Counted from the stretch's first letter, positions 25,710 to 35,206 are shown. The stretch: 64,000 nucleotides of DNA from CAZCPB01 sp044223975 (GCA_044223975.1 JBGALI010000007.1:124001-188000); one strand, 5' to 3'. Notes: a model not told the origin generated them from the sequence alone. Numbers and translations: made by a program.

Positions 25710-26168
25710 TCAGGGCTTGATGATGTCGGCGTTCTCGTCGGTGCCGCCCGCCTGGCCGTCGGCGCCGTAGCTGATGATGTCAAAGTCGATGTTCTTTTCC
25801 CCGGGGATCTTGAGGACGTACGGGTGACCCCACGGGTCGATGAGGGCCTCGGCGCTCTCGACGTACGGCTGGTAGCTCCCCTCGGCGATGGTGGAGGGAC
25901 GCTCCCAGAGGATGTTGATTGTCGCGCCCGAGTCGGGCTTGCCGTGGTCGGCGATGTACAGGCGCATGTTGTTGGCGAGCGTGCCGGCGTTCACCTTGGC
26001 GACCGATTGCTTGGACTGCCCGATGCGTCCCAGCAGGCGCGGGGCGATCACCGCCGCGATGATGCCGAGGATCACGACGATGACGATGACTTCGATGATG
26101 GTGAACGCGCGGCGCGCCGGGACGCCGGTTCGCCCGCTCGCGCGGGCCTGCTTTGTACCTGTGACCAT
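25710..26168 (-). CDS. gspG: Type II secretion major pseudopilin GspG
   Basis: The product has a short basic leader (ending ARRA), the prepilin helix FTIIEVIVIVVILGIIAAV, and the GspG C-terminal signature with DPWGHPYVL, ISYGADGQAGG and a closing acidic motif (DENADI) that in other GspG proteins binds calcium. GspG builds the pseudopilus shaft. The ATG at 26168 has CAGGAG 7 nt upstream and gives 152 residues; an ATG 20 codons upstream overlaps the gspF stop and would add a second basic leader, so the shorter form is preferred but not certain. Confidence 0.92.
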   Translation of the reverse strand: MVTGTKQARASGRTGVPARRAFTIIEVIVIVVILGIIAAVIAPRLLGRIGQSKQSVAKVNAGTLANNMRLYIADHGKPDSGATINILWERPSTIAEGSYQPYVESAEALIDPWGHPYVLKIPGEKNIDFDIISYGADGQAGGTDENADIIKP

Positions 26169-26224
26169 GGTGTCGCTCCTGCGTTGAATCGCGAAATCCT
26201 GCCGCGGCGTGCTCGTTGCCTGTC

Positions 26225-27520
26225 TCATCCCAGTGCCTCCTGCATTTCAAGGAGCGGGAGCAGGATCGCCAGCACGACGAACCCCACCACGCACGCCAGC
26301 CCCACGACCAGAACGGGGGGCAGGGCCGTCGTGAACAGCTTGATGCTCATCTCGGTCTTGTCCTCGAACGCGTCCGCGGCCTGGCCGAGCATCTGGTCCA
26401 GCCGTCCCGAGCGCTCGCCGAGGTTGATGATCTGGACCAGCATGGGCGGGAAGTACCCGCTCTTCTCCATCGGGTCGGCGATCGTCTTGCCGCCGGCGAC
26501 CTGCTCGCAGACGTCGTCGATGACGTGCTCCATCGCGCGGTTTCCCAGCGTGCCCTTGGTGATGCGCAGCGACTGGAGCACGGGAACGCCCGCCGACACC
26601 AGCGTGCCAAGCGTCCGCGTGAAGCGCCCGACCGCGACGTCGCGCATCAGACGGCCGATCAGCGGGAGGCGCAGCAGCGTCCGGTCCCACCACAGACGCG
26701 GCCCGGGCTGGCGGTACAGGCGGGCGATGAAAAGCACGACGACCAGCACCGTCGGCAAGATCAGCCACCAGTACCCCGCGAACAACTCCGCGACGCCCTG
26801 CACCACCCTCGTGGGCATCGGGAGCCGCAGGGCCGCACCGGTGATCGGCTTCAGCACGCGCGGCACGATCACGGTGACGACGATGATGATCGCGATGGTG
26901 ATCAGGACTCCGAGGATCATCGGGTAGAGCGTGGCCGCGAGGATGCTCCGCCGCAGCTTGACCTCGCGGTCGAGCAGGTCCGCCGCCTGCTGGAGCACCT
27001 CGCCCAGGCGCCCTGAAGCTTCGCCGGCGCGGACCATGTTCACTGTCAGCTCGCTGAACGTGCGTCCCTGGGCGTGCATGGCGTCGGCCAGCGACTGCCC
27101 GTGCTCTACCTTGTCGATCACGCCCTCGAGCATCACGCGCTGCCGGCCGGAGTGTACCTGGCGGGCAATAGTGCGCAGGCCCTGCACGAGCGGCAGCCCG
27201 GCCTGCACCGCCGTCGCCAGCTCGCGGATGAGCGCTGACGCTTCGGCCCGCGAGAGCGCCGCGCGGCCCCTCGTTCCGGCCGAGGTTGCGGCGAAGGGCG
27301 ACGCTCCGTCGGGTGCGCTCAGGGCGGACGGACGCGCCGGTCCCGATGCGGCGTGGGTGTGCGGGTCGGAAGGCTCGGACCGGAAATCCGAAACAACCTC
27401 GACCTTCACGGGCGTCACGCCGCGCCGGAGCAACTCGCGGATCGCGCTGGCGCGATCCGGTGCGTCGATGGTGGTTGCTCCCCCGGCGGTCCCGACGCCC
27501 TGGTACCTGAAGGTCGGCAT
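26225..27520 (-). CDS. gspF: Type II secretion inner-membrane platform protein GspF
   Basis: The 431-residue protein begins MPTFRYQGV and has two homologous T2SSF domains, each with a GEASGRL or GERSGRL motif and paired membrane helices (about 200-235, 250-275 and 395-420). An Ala/Ser/Pro-rich linker of about 45 residues separates the N-terminal segment from the first domain, longer than usual. GspF sits at the centre of the assembly platform above the GspE hexamer. Its ATG overlaps the gspE stop by one base (TGATG). Confidence 0.95.
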   Translation of the reverse strand: MPTFRYQGVGTAGGATTIDAPDRASAIRELLRRGVTPVKVEVVSDFRSEPSDPHTHAASGPARPSALSAPDGASPFAATSAGTRGRAALSRAEASALIRELATAVQAGLPLVQGLRTIARQVHSGRQRVMLEGVIDKVEHGQSLADAMHAQGRTFSELTVNMVRAGEASGRLGEVLQQAADLLDREVKLRRSILAATLYPMILGVLITIAIIIVVTVIVPRVLKPITGAALRLPMPTRVVQGVAELFAGYWWLILPTVLVVVLFIARLYRQPGPRLWWDRTLLRLPLIGRLMRDVAVGRFTRTLGTLVSAGVPVLQSLRITKGTLGNRAMEHVIDDVCEQVAGGKTIADPMEKSGYFPPMLVQIINLGERSGRLDQMLGQAADAFEDKTEMSIKLFTTALPPVLVVGLACVVGFVVLAILLPLLEMQEALG

Positions 27521-29097
27521 CAGCCTTCCTCCCCGACGTCCTGCGTCGCGCGGAGCACTTCGCTCACCGTGGTAAGACCGCTGGCGGCCTTGATCAGGCC
27601 GTCGCGGCGCATGTTCGTGAACCCCGGCGGCGCGGTCTTGAGCAGCTCGGCGCTGCCGACCCGCTGGCCGATCGCGGCACGCATCGCGGAGGTGGATGTG
27701 AAGAGCTCGTAAAAGCCGACGCGGCGCTTGAAGCCCGAGCCGTCGCACTTGTCGCAGCCGCGGCCACGAAAGGCCTTGCCGCCAGGGAACATGGCGACTT
27801 CGGTGTCGCTGAGCCGGTGACGAACCTCCTCGGGCAGGGGTTCGCTGTCGCGGCAGAACTGGCAGATGCGCCGCCCCAGGCGCTGGGCGAGCATCCCCTC
27901 GAGCACGCTGGCCAGCAGGAACGGCTCCACGCCCATGTCCATGAGGCGTCCGACGGCGCTCACGGCGTTGTTGGTGTGGAGCGTGGAGAGAACCAGGTGG
28001 CCCGTGAGCGCCGCCCGCACGGCGATCTCGGCGGTCTCGCCGTCGCGGATCTCGCCGACCAGGATGACGTCGGGGTCCTGGCGCAGGATCGATCGCAGGC
28101 CCGTCGCGAAGCTCAGCCCGCGCTTGGGGTTGACCGGGATCTGGTTCACCCCGTCGAGTTCGTACTCGACCGGATCCTCGATCGTGATGATCTTCTTGGT
28201 CGGGTCGCTGATCTTGGTGAGCGCAGCGTAGAGCGTGGTGGTCTTGCCGCTGCCGGTCGGCCCGGTCACCAGCAGCATGCCGTGCGGCAGGGCGATGAGC
28301 CGGTCCATCACGGCGCGGTCGGGGGCGCGCATCCCCAGCGTCTCGAGGTCGAGCGTGATCGATTCCTTGTCGAGGATTCGCATCACCACGCTCTCGCCGT
28401 AGAGCGTCGGAACGGTCGAGACGCGCAGGTCGATCTTGCGGCCCTCGAACTTCAGCGTGATGTGCCCGTCCTGCGGGGTGTACCGCTCGGCGATGTTCAT
28501 CGCCGCCATGATCTTCACGCGGCTGGTGATCGCCGCCTGGAGGTGGCGGGGGGGCGATTCCTGCTCGAGCAGCACGCCGTCGATGCGGTACTTGACCGTG
28601 AGCTTCTTGTCGAAGGGTTCCACGTGGATGTCGCTGGCCCGGGCTCGGATCGCCTCGAGGATGATCAGGTTGACCAGGTTGATGAGGGACGGGTTCTCCG
28701 CCATCCGGTGGAGGTCACCCGCGTCGATCGCCTCGAGGTTGGCGATCAGGTCGTCGTTTTCACCCTCGGTTGCGCCCCCCAGGCGGGCGGCCATCTGCGC
28801 CGCCGTGACGGCGTATGCGGCCCGGATCAGTTCGGCGAACGCCTCGGCCGTGAGGCCGACGCGCTCCACCGGCATCCCCGCGCACACCGACGCCTCGTCG
28901 GCCGCGGCAAGGTCGGTGGGATCGAGCATCGCGAGCTGGAGCCGGCCCCGATCGATCCGGTACGGCACCGTGCGGAGACGCACGGCCTGGTCGGGCGTGA
29001 GCAGCGCCGAGGCCTTGGGGTCAAACTCGGGCGCCTTGTCGAGAGCGGCCGGCCCCTGGCCGTTAAGTTGCGCTTCCTGTGCGTCCAGAATGCTCAT
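27520..29097 (-). CDS. gspE: Type II secretion assembly ATPase GspE
   Basis: The 525-residue protein has the GspE N-terminal domain, then the secretion ATPase core with Walker A GPTGSGKT (279-286), Asp box TIEDPVEY (about 305-312), Walker B DPDVILVGEIRD (341-352) and His box STLHTN (371-376). A zinc-binding pair of CxxC motifs is present (Cys412/415 and Cys448/451). GspE powers pseudopilus assembly. It is the first gene of the operon. The frame start ATG has only GAGG directly in front; no clear -10/-35 is seen in the 209 bp upstream. No prepilin peptidase (GspO) is encoded in the window. Confidence 0.96.
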   Translation of the reverse strand: MSILDAQEAQLNGQGPAALDKAPEFDPKASALLTPDQAVRLRTVPYRIDRGRLQLAMLDPTDLAAADEASVCAGMPVERVGLTAEAFAELIRAAYAVTAAQMAARLGGATEGENDDLIANLEAIDAGDLHRMAENPSLINLVNLIILEAIRARASDIHVEPFDKKLTVKYRIDGVLLEQESPPRHLQAAITSRVKIMAAMNIAERYTPQDGHITLKFEGRKIDLRVSTVPTLYGESVVMRILDKESITLDLETLGMRAPDRAVMDRLIALPHGMLLVTGPTGSGKTTTLYAALTKISDPTKKIITIEDPVEYELDGVNQIPVNPKRGLSFATGLRSILRQDPDVILVGEIRDGETAEIAVRAALTGHLVLSTLHTNNAVSAVGRLMDMGVEPFLLASVLEGMLAQRLGRRICQFCRDSEPLPEEVRHRLSDTEVAMFPGGKAFRGRGCDKCDGSGFKRRVGFYELFTSTSAMRAAIGQRVGSAELLKTAPPGFTNMRRDGLIKAASGLTTVSEVLRATQDVGEEG

Positions 29098-29227
29098 CCT
29101 CGGGGTCCAACTCGGACGACGCGGGACCCGGCGCGGTCACTACAGACTATCACCGCCGGCCCGTTCGGGTCGTTTCCGGCTGAACGATTGGGAAAGATCT
29201 GGATTGCAGGCCCCGTCGAATTTCTCG

Positions 29228-29243
29228 CCGCACGCGCGTGCGG
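29228..29243. repeat. Perfect 16-bp palindrome upstream of gspE
   Basis: CCGCACGC is followed directly by its reverse complement GCGTGCGG. It lies 131-146 nt upstream of the gspE start and 64 nt beyond the stop of the preceding gene. It could be a dimeric regulator site or the stem of a terminator without a T run. Confidence 0.5.
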
Positions 29244-29306
29244 ACCGGGCCCGTCAGGAAAAGCCGTGGCGCGCGGGTCACCGCACGTCACGACGGTACG
29301 GTTCGC

Positions 29307-30593
29307 TCAGCCGCCGCCCGCCGGGGCAACGATGACCTGCACGTCCGATTGCGGGCCGTCGCCGTCATCGACCTCGAGCGCCTGCACGAAGACGCCTTCG
29401 CCGCCGCCGAAGTGCATCATGCCATCGCCCGAGTCCTTCTTGGGCAACCGATCTTTCTGCTTGTCGTTGAGCGCGGTCTTGATGCGCTCGGAAAACTTCT
29501 TGTCAAGGTCCTTGCGAGCCTGCTTGGCGGCCTTGAGGTCGTCGCTCTCGTTGCCGCCGCCCATGAACGGGATCCCGCCGGCCTTGCCGTCGGTCTCGGC
29601 CTGCTCCAGCGCCGCGGCCCACTTGGTGTTGAGCTCGTTCAGGTCCTTCTCGTACTGCGCCTTCATTTCCGCGATCTGCTGCTTCTGCGTCGGGTCGAGG
29701 TCGTCGAATTTCGCGGCGGCGTTGAGCATCTTGGTGACGTGCGGTTCGCGGTAAATCTGCCTGAAGCTGCGCTTCTTGACCTCCGCTTCAAACTTGATCT
29801 TCGCGTCGTCGCCCAGCATCGATGCCACACGCCGCTCGTACTGCTTGTTCAGGTCGCGGACCTTCAGGCTCTGCACGCGAGCCTCGTCCATGCGGGCCTT
29901 CATCTTCTCCATGTCAAAGTTGGCAGGGTTGAAGTCGAAGCTGTCGGTGCGCTTGCCATCGTCCTTCTCACGCTCCTGGAGGAGCCTGTCCATGTCCATC
30001 TCGTACTGCGACAGCGTGTCGGTGAGCTTCTGCGAGTCGGCTTCGGGGAGCTTGAGCGTGTCGACCACGGTCGTGAGGTCCACGCCCGAGCCGCTCACCA
30101 TGCCGCCGGCGAGGTGCGCTTCCCGACGGCGATACCGCTCCAGCGTCGGCCAGGCCGATTCCTGGGCGGGCGTGAGCATCTGCTTCAGATCAGAAAGGAA
30201 GCTCTCCTGCGCCGCGGCACGCTTCGTGCCCATCGTCTCCATGATCTTGGGCATCTTCTCGGCAAAGCCGGAGAAATCGCCGTCGGAAGCCTCCTCGCGG
30301 ATCGACTTCATGGACTCCTGCATCTCCTCGCCCGCGCGGCGTGTTGCGTCGGAATAGCTCTCCTGGAGGTGCATGGCGGCTTCTTTCTGTGCCGCGTCCA
30401 GCTTGAGGATCTTGGCGTACTGGTCGATGCTCCGCTTGGAGATCTCCGGGGCGCCCAGCCCGCGAGCGCCGCTCGTGCGCACCTGCGTCTGCGCGGACGC
30501 GGTGGGGGCGAGCACCCCGGCAAACCCCGCGACAGAGGCCAGCACGCCCGCGTTCGCGATCCCGCCGATCAGGACTGACTTGATGCCGCGCAT
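29307..30593 (-). CDS. Exported helical protein with LTxxQ-like motifs (paralogue A)
   Basis: The 428-residue product has a signal peptide (about 1-34, ending TASA before QTQ) and then a nearly all-helical, charged sequence with repeated short motifs such as KLDAAQKEA, LTPAQESAW, LDPTQKQQI and LNDKQKDRLPK. These recall the LTxxQ helices of Spy/CpxP-type periplasmic proteins, although the protein is about three times longer. It is a clear paralogue of the gene at 30744 (shared SFLSDLK, VRDLNKQYERRV, KKRSFRQIY and DRLPK). GGAGG lies 6 nt before the ATG. Function unknown; a periplasmic chaperone-like role is inference. Confidence 0.7.
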   Translation of the reverse strand: MRGIKSVLIGGIANAGVLASVAGFAGVLAPTASAQTQVRTSGARGLGAPEISKRSIDQYAKILKLDAAQKEAAMHLQESYSDATRRAGEEMQESMKSIREEASDGDFSGFAEKMPKIMETMGTKRAAAQESFLSDLKQMLTPAQESAWPTLERYRRREAHLAGGMVSGSGVDLTTVVDTLKLPEADSQKLTDTLSQYEMDMDRLLQEREKDDGKRTDSFDFNPANFDMEKMKARMDEARVQSLKVRDLNKQYERRVASMLGDDAKIKFEAEVKKRSFRQIYREPHVTKMLNAAAKFDDLDPTQKQQIAEMKAQYEKDLNELNTKWAAALEQAETDGKAGGIPFMGGGNESDDLKAAKQARKDLDKKFSERIKTALNDKQKDRLPKKDSGDGMMHFGGGEGVFVQALEVDDGDGPQSDVQVIVAPAGGG

Positions 30594-30661
30594 GTGAAAC
30601 CTCCACGATGCTCGATGCAGGATCCCGGCGCGCCGGTCGCGCCGCGGGTTCGATAGTCCAC

Positions 30662-30681
30662 GATCGCGGAGATGCGCGATC
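30662..30681. other. Perfect stem-loop in leader of paralogue A
   Basis: GATCGCG and CGCGATC form a 7-bp stem with a 6-nt loop (GAGATG), about 70 nt upstream of the start at 30593. There is no T run next to it. It is either an RNA leader hairpin or an operator-like inverted repeat. Confidence 0.4.
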
Positions 30682-30743
30682 ACACGATTTCCGTCACTTT
30701 CGGACGCGATAGGCCCAAGGCACGTTAGGTGCCGGTCCGGAGT

Positions 30744-32048
30744 TCAGGTCGAGCCGTTGTTCGTGCCCTGGCGCCGGGGGGCGGCCCGCTGCGGGCGGCC
30801 GCCGTCTTCTGCCTGACCCCCGGGACCGCGACGGCCGCCGCCGTTGTCATCGGCCTTGGGAAGGCGATCCTGCTGCTCCGGGGTGAGGATCTTGCGAAGC
30901 TCGTCCTCGGTCTTGCTCCCCAGCTGCCGGCGCTTGGTGTACAAATCGTCCAGGGGCCCGCCGTCTCCGCCGCGGAACATCGTCATCATGTTCTCGGCGG
31001 TGACCGTCATCTCGAGCTTTTCCTGGGCCTTGGCCAGCTGGTCGTTCAGCGAGGTCATCTCGCGCGTGAACGACGAGGCCATCGCGTCGATCGCCGTCTT
31101 CTGCTCCGCCGACAGGTCCTTCATGGCCTCCGCGGCCTTCACGAGCCGCTCCGCCCGGGTCTCGCCGTAGATGCGACCGAAGCTCTGACGCTTCACCTCC
31201 TCGGTGATCATGGCCTTCTTGTCCTCGGGCACCAGGTCCTCGACCTGGCGGGCGTACCGGCGGTTGACGTCGCGCACCGCCACGGAGAGCTTCCGGCCTT
31301 CCTCCAGCATCTTCTGCATCGCCTGGGTGTCGCCGCTCTGCATGGTCTCAAAGAACTTCGACATCTGTTCCTTCTCGAATTCCATGCGCGCGGCCAGCGT
31401 GCGGTCGAGATCAGCTTCGTAGAGGTCCAGCACGGGCTCGACCTGCTTCTTGGAGTCATCGGGGAGGTCGACGCGCTCCACGATCGCGATCAGGTCCACG
31501 CGCTCGCCGCTCAGGCGTCCGCGGTTGAGCCCGCGCGACCGACGCACGGCGCGTTCAAACTTCGGCCAAGAGGCCTGCTGGTCGTCCCGGAGCACCGTCT
31601 TGACGTCGCTCAGGAAGCTCTGCTCCATCTCATCGCGGATCGGACGGAACTTGTCCATCTCGCCCCGCAAGTTCTGCCACACCGTGGGGTCGCGGCTATC
31701 GCGGAACTCGTCGCGGGTACGCTCCATCTTGGTGCGAAGGTCCTGCGACCTGGTCTTGAACTGCTCCTGGTACGACTCAAAGAGCGTCTTGACGGCTTCC
31801 TGCTGGTCCTTGTCGAGAGCGACGATCTTCGTGAGGCGGTCGATCTCGCGCGAATTCACGCTCGGCTGAAGCACGTCCCCGCCGGGCCCGCCCGGTCCCC
31901 CGCCGAACCCGCGGCCGCCCCCGCCGGGACCCTGGGCCATCGCGCCCGCCGCGGCAATGGTGATCGCGGCTCCCGCTGCCAGAATCCTCACGGAACGCGA
32001 AACGCGGCCAACGGTCCGGGACAGCGAGCGGGGCGTGGGTGCGGGCAT
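30744..32048 (-). CDS. Exported helical protein with LTxxQ-like motifs (paralogue B)
   Basis: The 434-residue protein has a signal peptide (about 1-38, ending AMA before QGP), a Gly-rich spacer (about 40-57) and then the same helical architecture as the gene at 29307, with ALDKDQQEA, LRDDQQASW, LSAEQKTAI and LTPEQQDRLPK at corresponding places. The C terminus is Gly/Arg/Asn-rich. The two paralogues are tandem and only 150 bp apart, so they arose by local duplication. AAGGA precedes the ATG and a TATACT box lies about 50 nt upstream. Role unknown. Confidence 0.7.
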   Translation of the reverse strand: MPAPTPRSLSRTVGRVSRSVRILAAGAAITIAAAGAMAQGPGGGGRGFGGGPGGPGGDVLQPSVNSREIDRLTKIVALDKDQQEAVKTLFESYQEQFKTRSQDLRTKMERTRDEFRDSRDPTVWQNLRGEMDKFRPIRDEMEQSFLSDVKTVLRDDQQASWPKFERAVRRSRGLNRGRLSGERVDLIAIVERVDLPDDSKKQVEPVLDLYEADLDRTLAARMEFEKEQMSKFFETMQSGDTQAMQKMLEEGRKLSVAVRDVNRRYARQVEDLVPEDKKAMITEEVKRQSFGRIYGETRAERLVKAAEAMKDLSAEQKTAIDAMASSFTREMTSLNDQLAKAQEKLEMTVTAENMMTMFRGGDGGPLDDLYTKRRQLGSKTEDELRKILTPEQQDRLPKADDNGGGRRGPGGQAEDGGRPQRAAPRRQGTNNGST

Positions 32049-32096
32049 GGGATTCCTTCCGAGAGTTCGGGGCGAGGGCTGGATTCTCGCTGCGCA

Positions 32097-32102
32097 AGTA
32101 TA
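32097..32102 (-). promoter_or_regulatory. Candidate -10 box for paralogue B
   Basis: TATACT on the minus strand lies 48 nt before the ATG at 32048. A 7-bp inverted repeat (CCGGGCG at 32110-32116 with CGCCCGG at 32147-32153) overlaps where the -35 region would be. Confidence 0.4.
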
Positions 32103-32254
32103 CAGCGGGCCGGGCGTCCCCTGAGCATCGGCATAACGGAGCCGAGCGCCCGGGATTGCAGGACTGCATCGAACTCACGGAAGGGGCGCTGCAAGGACAC
32201 CAGATCCGAAGCCCGCCATCCGGCGCTATTCGAGCCTCAGCGCCCTCGGTCACG

Positions 32255-33262
32255 CTACTCGATCCGGGGGTCGAGCACCCGGCTCAGGACATCCACCGCC
32301 AGGTTGAAGAGAATCAGCATGGTCGCGTAGATGAGCACCACCCCAATGATGAGGAACAGGTCCTTATTCTGAACCGCGTTTACGAAGTGCTGGCCCATGC
32401 CGGGGATCGTGAACACCCGCTCGACGACGAACGAGCCTGTCATCGCCAGGGCCGTTGCCGGCCCGAGGTAGCTCAGCACCGGGAGAAAGGCGTTGGGGAG
32501 CGCGTGCCGGAGAATCACCCGCCACTCCGGGAGTCCCTTGGCCCGGGCCGTGCGCACGTAGTCGGCTGAAAGCTGCTCGATCATCCCCATCCGCGTCAGG
32601 CGCGCAATGTACGCGGCGAAGGGAAGTGCCAGAGTCACGGTCGGCAGGATCACGCCGCCCGCGCCGGTGGTCCCGGCGACCTTGCCGATGCCCAACCAGA
32701 CTGGAAAGACGAGTACGAGGGCCGTGCCGATCACGAAGCTCGGAAGGCTGATCCCGGTGAGCGAAAGGGAGAGCGTCAGATGGTCGGCCCAGGAGTTGGG
32801 GCGTGCCGCGCCCAGAACCCCGACCCCGGTCCCGAGGACGAGTGCGAGCAGGATCGACGCCAGCCCCAGCTTCATGGAGACCGGCAGCGAATCGGCGATG
32901 ATCTCGTTCACGCTTCGATCGCGGTACATCAGCGAGGGTCCGAGGTCAAAGACCCGGCGCGGCGGCGGGGCGACGTTGGCCTCTCGGAACTTCTCCTCGC
33001 GCTGGCGGTCTTCCCCGCTCATCCTGTCCCGCGCGTACTTCAGGCCGCTGGCGCTGTCGAGGTACGACCAGTAGAAACTCCAGAAACTGTCGAGTTTGTA
33101 CTGACGCTCCATCGCCGCCTGAATCTCGGGCACGGGCCGGCGTCCCTCCGGCCGATCGAGCGGGCTCCCCGGCACCGCCCACGCGAGCGCCAGCGTGAGC
33201 GTGTAGATCGCGCCCAGGATGAGCGGCATCTGGAGCAGGCGGCGGGTGATGAGCGCCAGCAA
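32255..33262 (-). CDS. Peptide ABC transporter permease (OppB/DppB-like)
   Basis: The 335-residue membrane protein has the OppB/DppB layout: an N-terminal membrane helix, a long periplasmic segment, and a five-helix core with the EAA-type loop around MEQLSADYVRTARAKGL and the C-terminal SFVVERVFTIPGMGQHFVNAV. It would carry oligopeptides or related solutes across the inner membrane. The start is taken as TTG at 33262 because AGGGAGG lies 5 nt upstream; this sits 10 bp after the OppA-like stop. No OppC, OppD or OppF gene follows. Confidence 0.9.
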   Translation of the reverse strand: MLALITRRLLQMPLILGAIYTLTLALAWAVPGSPLDRPEGRRPVPEIQAAMERQYKLDSFWSFYWSYLDSASGLKYARDRMSGEDRQREEKFREANVAPPPRRVFDLGPSLMYRDRSVNEIIADSLPVSMKLGLASILLALVLGTGVGVLGAARPNSWADHLTLSLSLTGISLPSFVIGTALVLVFPVWLGIGKVAGTTGAGGVILPTVTLALPFAAYIARLTRMGMIEQLSADYVRTARAKGLPEWRVILRHALPNAFLPVLSYLGPATALAMTGSFVVERVFTIPGMGQHFVNAVQNKDLFLIIGVVLIYATMLILFNLAVDVLSRVLDPRIE

Positions 33263-33272
33263 CGGAGCCTCC

Positions 33273-35192
33273 CTAGTAATCGCGGCCGGGGCGCGACGGC
33301 AGCGTGCGCGGGGTATCGGAGCCCTTGCCGTCGCCAAAGACATCGACGAGGAACAGGTTCTGATCCGTGCGCGGGTGCGAACTGATGCCCGTGATCTTGT
33401 GCGGGTCAAAGGCGTAGATCGCCGCGTAGCGGAAGATCGGGAGCAGTGGAGCGTCCTGCAGGAGCAGCTCCTCTGCACGCCTCAGCAACTCCATCCGTCG
33501 CGCGCCGTCGGCCTCGCGCCCCGCTTCGTCGAGCAGGGCGTCGTACTCCGGGTTCGAGTAGTTGCGGTCGTTGTTGCCGTCCCCGGTCCGGTTGATGTCG
33601 AGGAACGTGGTGGGGTCGCCGTAGTCGCCGTACCACGAGCCGCGCGAAACAATGAAGTTGTGCCGCCGCGCATCGTCGCGGAAGCCCTTGATTTCCTTCT
33701 GGGTGAGCGTGACCTGCACGCCGAGCGACTCTTCCCAGTTCTTGGCGACGATCTGGCAGATCTCGTCGTGGCCCCCGTCCTTGGTGAACAGGATGTCGAC
33801 GGTGATGAACGCGGAGGGGTCGGGGTACCCGGCCTCGGCGAGCAGCCGCCTGGCTTCCGCGACGATGCCTGCCGCTTCCTCGGGAGATCGCGCGTCGGAG
33901 ACGCACCGCACGCCCGGTGGCGAGGAGTAGCCGGTGATCGAGTCGGCAGGGATCAGCGTTTCGCTCACCGGCTCGCCCAGTCGTCGGATGTCCGTGGCGA
34001 TGGTCCTGCGGTCTACCACCATGGTGAACGCCCGCCGCACGCGCGGGTCGCGGAATGGATTGTCGCGCCCGTCGGGCAGCTTTGGGGTGCAGTTGAAGTT
34101 CAGGAAGTACGTGCCGAACGCGGGGTACGCGTGCACGCCCTGGCGCGGATCTGGCAGCAGCCGCCGGTCGATCTCGACGGGGTCGAGGCCCTGGGCGGCA
34201 AGCGCCTCGTACTCGGCGCGGTGCTCGTCGTAGTAGGCCCGCTTCTGCGCCAGCATCTCAGGCGTGTAGCCGGCGACGACGTCGCTGATCCAGTCGACGG
34301 CCCCCGTGCGGAACGCCAGCACCGCCGCGTTGGGATCCTCGATCGCGGGGATCGAGATCGTGTCGATCGCCACCGCCGTACGATCCCAGTAGAGCGGGTT
34401 CTTGGAGAGCCGCATCTCCCGCTTGAACCGCCAGTCCGTCAGCAGAAACGGGCCGTTGCTGACGATCGTGGGGGGCTTGGTCCAGCCCTGCTCGGTCTCC
34501 ATCATGCCCGTGTCGGGGTTCAGCCGCTCGTACCGCTCCACCAGCGGGGGGTACACCGGGCAGAACACCGCGAACGCGCACAGCTCGAGGAAGTAGGGAG
34601 TGGGATTCTCGAGCTCGACGCGGAGCGTGCGGTCGTCAACCGCCTTCAACGCGACGTTCTGATCGAAGCGCTCCACCGTGCGATCCCAGAGCTCCTTGGC
34701 GGCCTCGGCGCGGTCGGCGACGGACCGGTCGCCGGCGAACCGGTCGAGCTCGGCCCGGCGCCATTGGAAGAACTCGCGTCCGCCCTTGATGAGCTGGAAC
34801 TGGCGCGTGTAATCGCCGCCGGTGTCGGGCATCATCGCGCGCCGCCAGGAGAAGACAAAGTCCGTCGCGGTCACCGGTGCGCCGTTGGACCACCGCGCCT
34901 CGGGGCGGAGGTGGAAGGTGTACACCCGGTTGTCGGGCGAGATCTCCCAACGCTCGGCCATCCCCGGGCGGATCGCGTAGTCCCACGTGAAGATGTCGTT
35001 GCGGACCAGTCCTTCGTAGACAAGCCGGGCGACACGGAGATCCTGCATCCAGCTCATCCGCTGGATGTCGAGCGTGGTCACGTCGTTCTTGTTGATAAAC
35101 GTGAAGTCCGCCTTCGGCGCCGGCCCATCGGCCAGCGTCGTGAGGAACAGGGCGCCGACCAGAAGCGCAAAGGGGAGGAGTAGACGCAGCAT
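33273..35192 (-). CDS. Peptide ABC transporter substrate-binding protein (OppA-like)
   Basis: The 639-residue protein has an N-terminal hydrophobic export signal or anchor (LRLLLPFALLVGALFLTTLA) and the SBP family 5 fold: LVYEGLVRND near the start, WSNGAPVTATDFVFSWRRA, and GSWYGDYGDPTTFLDINRT towards the C terminus. It would bind peptides and deliver them to the OppB-like permease encoded immediately downstream. No lipobox is visible. There is no ribosome-binding site; a TACGAT box lies 8 nt before the ATG. Confidence 0.9.
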   Translation of the reverse strand: MLRLLLPFALLVGALFLTTLADGPAPKADFTFINKNDVTTLDIQRMSWMQDLRVARLVYEGLVRNDIFTWDYAIRPGMAERWEISPDNRVYTFHLRPEARWSNGAPVTATDFVFSWRRAMMPDTGGDYTRQFQLIKGGREFFQWRRAELDRFAGDRSVADRAEAAKELWDRTVERFDQNVALKAVDDRTLRVELENPTPYFLELCAFAVFCPVYPPLVERYERLNPDTGMMETEQGWTKPPTIVSNGPFLLTDWRFKREMRLSKNPLYWDRTAVAIDTISIPAIEDPNAAVLAFRTGAVDWISDVVAGYTPEMLAQKRAYYDEHRAEYEALAAQGLDPVEIDRRLLPDPRQGVHAYPAFGTYFLNFNCTPKLPDGRDNPFRDPRVRRAFTMVVDRRTIATDIRRLGEPVSETLIPADSITGYSSPPGVRCVSDARSPEEAAGIVAEARRLLAEAGYPDPSAFITVDILFTKDGGHDEICQIVAKNWEESLGVQVTLTQKEIKGFRDDARRHNFIVSRGSWYGDYGDPTTFLDINRTGDGNNDRNYSNPEYDALLDEAGREADGARRMELLRRAEELLLQDAPLLPIFRYAAIYAFDPHKITGISSHPRTDQNLFLVDVFGDGKGSDTPRTLPSRPGRDY

Positions 35193-35200
35193 GGAGCGCG

Positions 35201-35206
35201 ATCGTA
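35201..35206 (-). promoter_or_regulatory. -10 box of near-leaderless oppA transcript
   Basis: TACGAT fits TAnnnT and lies 8 nt before the ATG at 35192, with no Shine-Dalgarno sequence in between. Confidence 0.35.
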
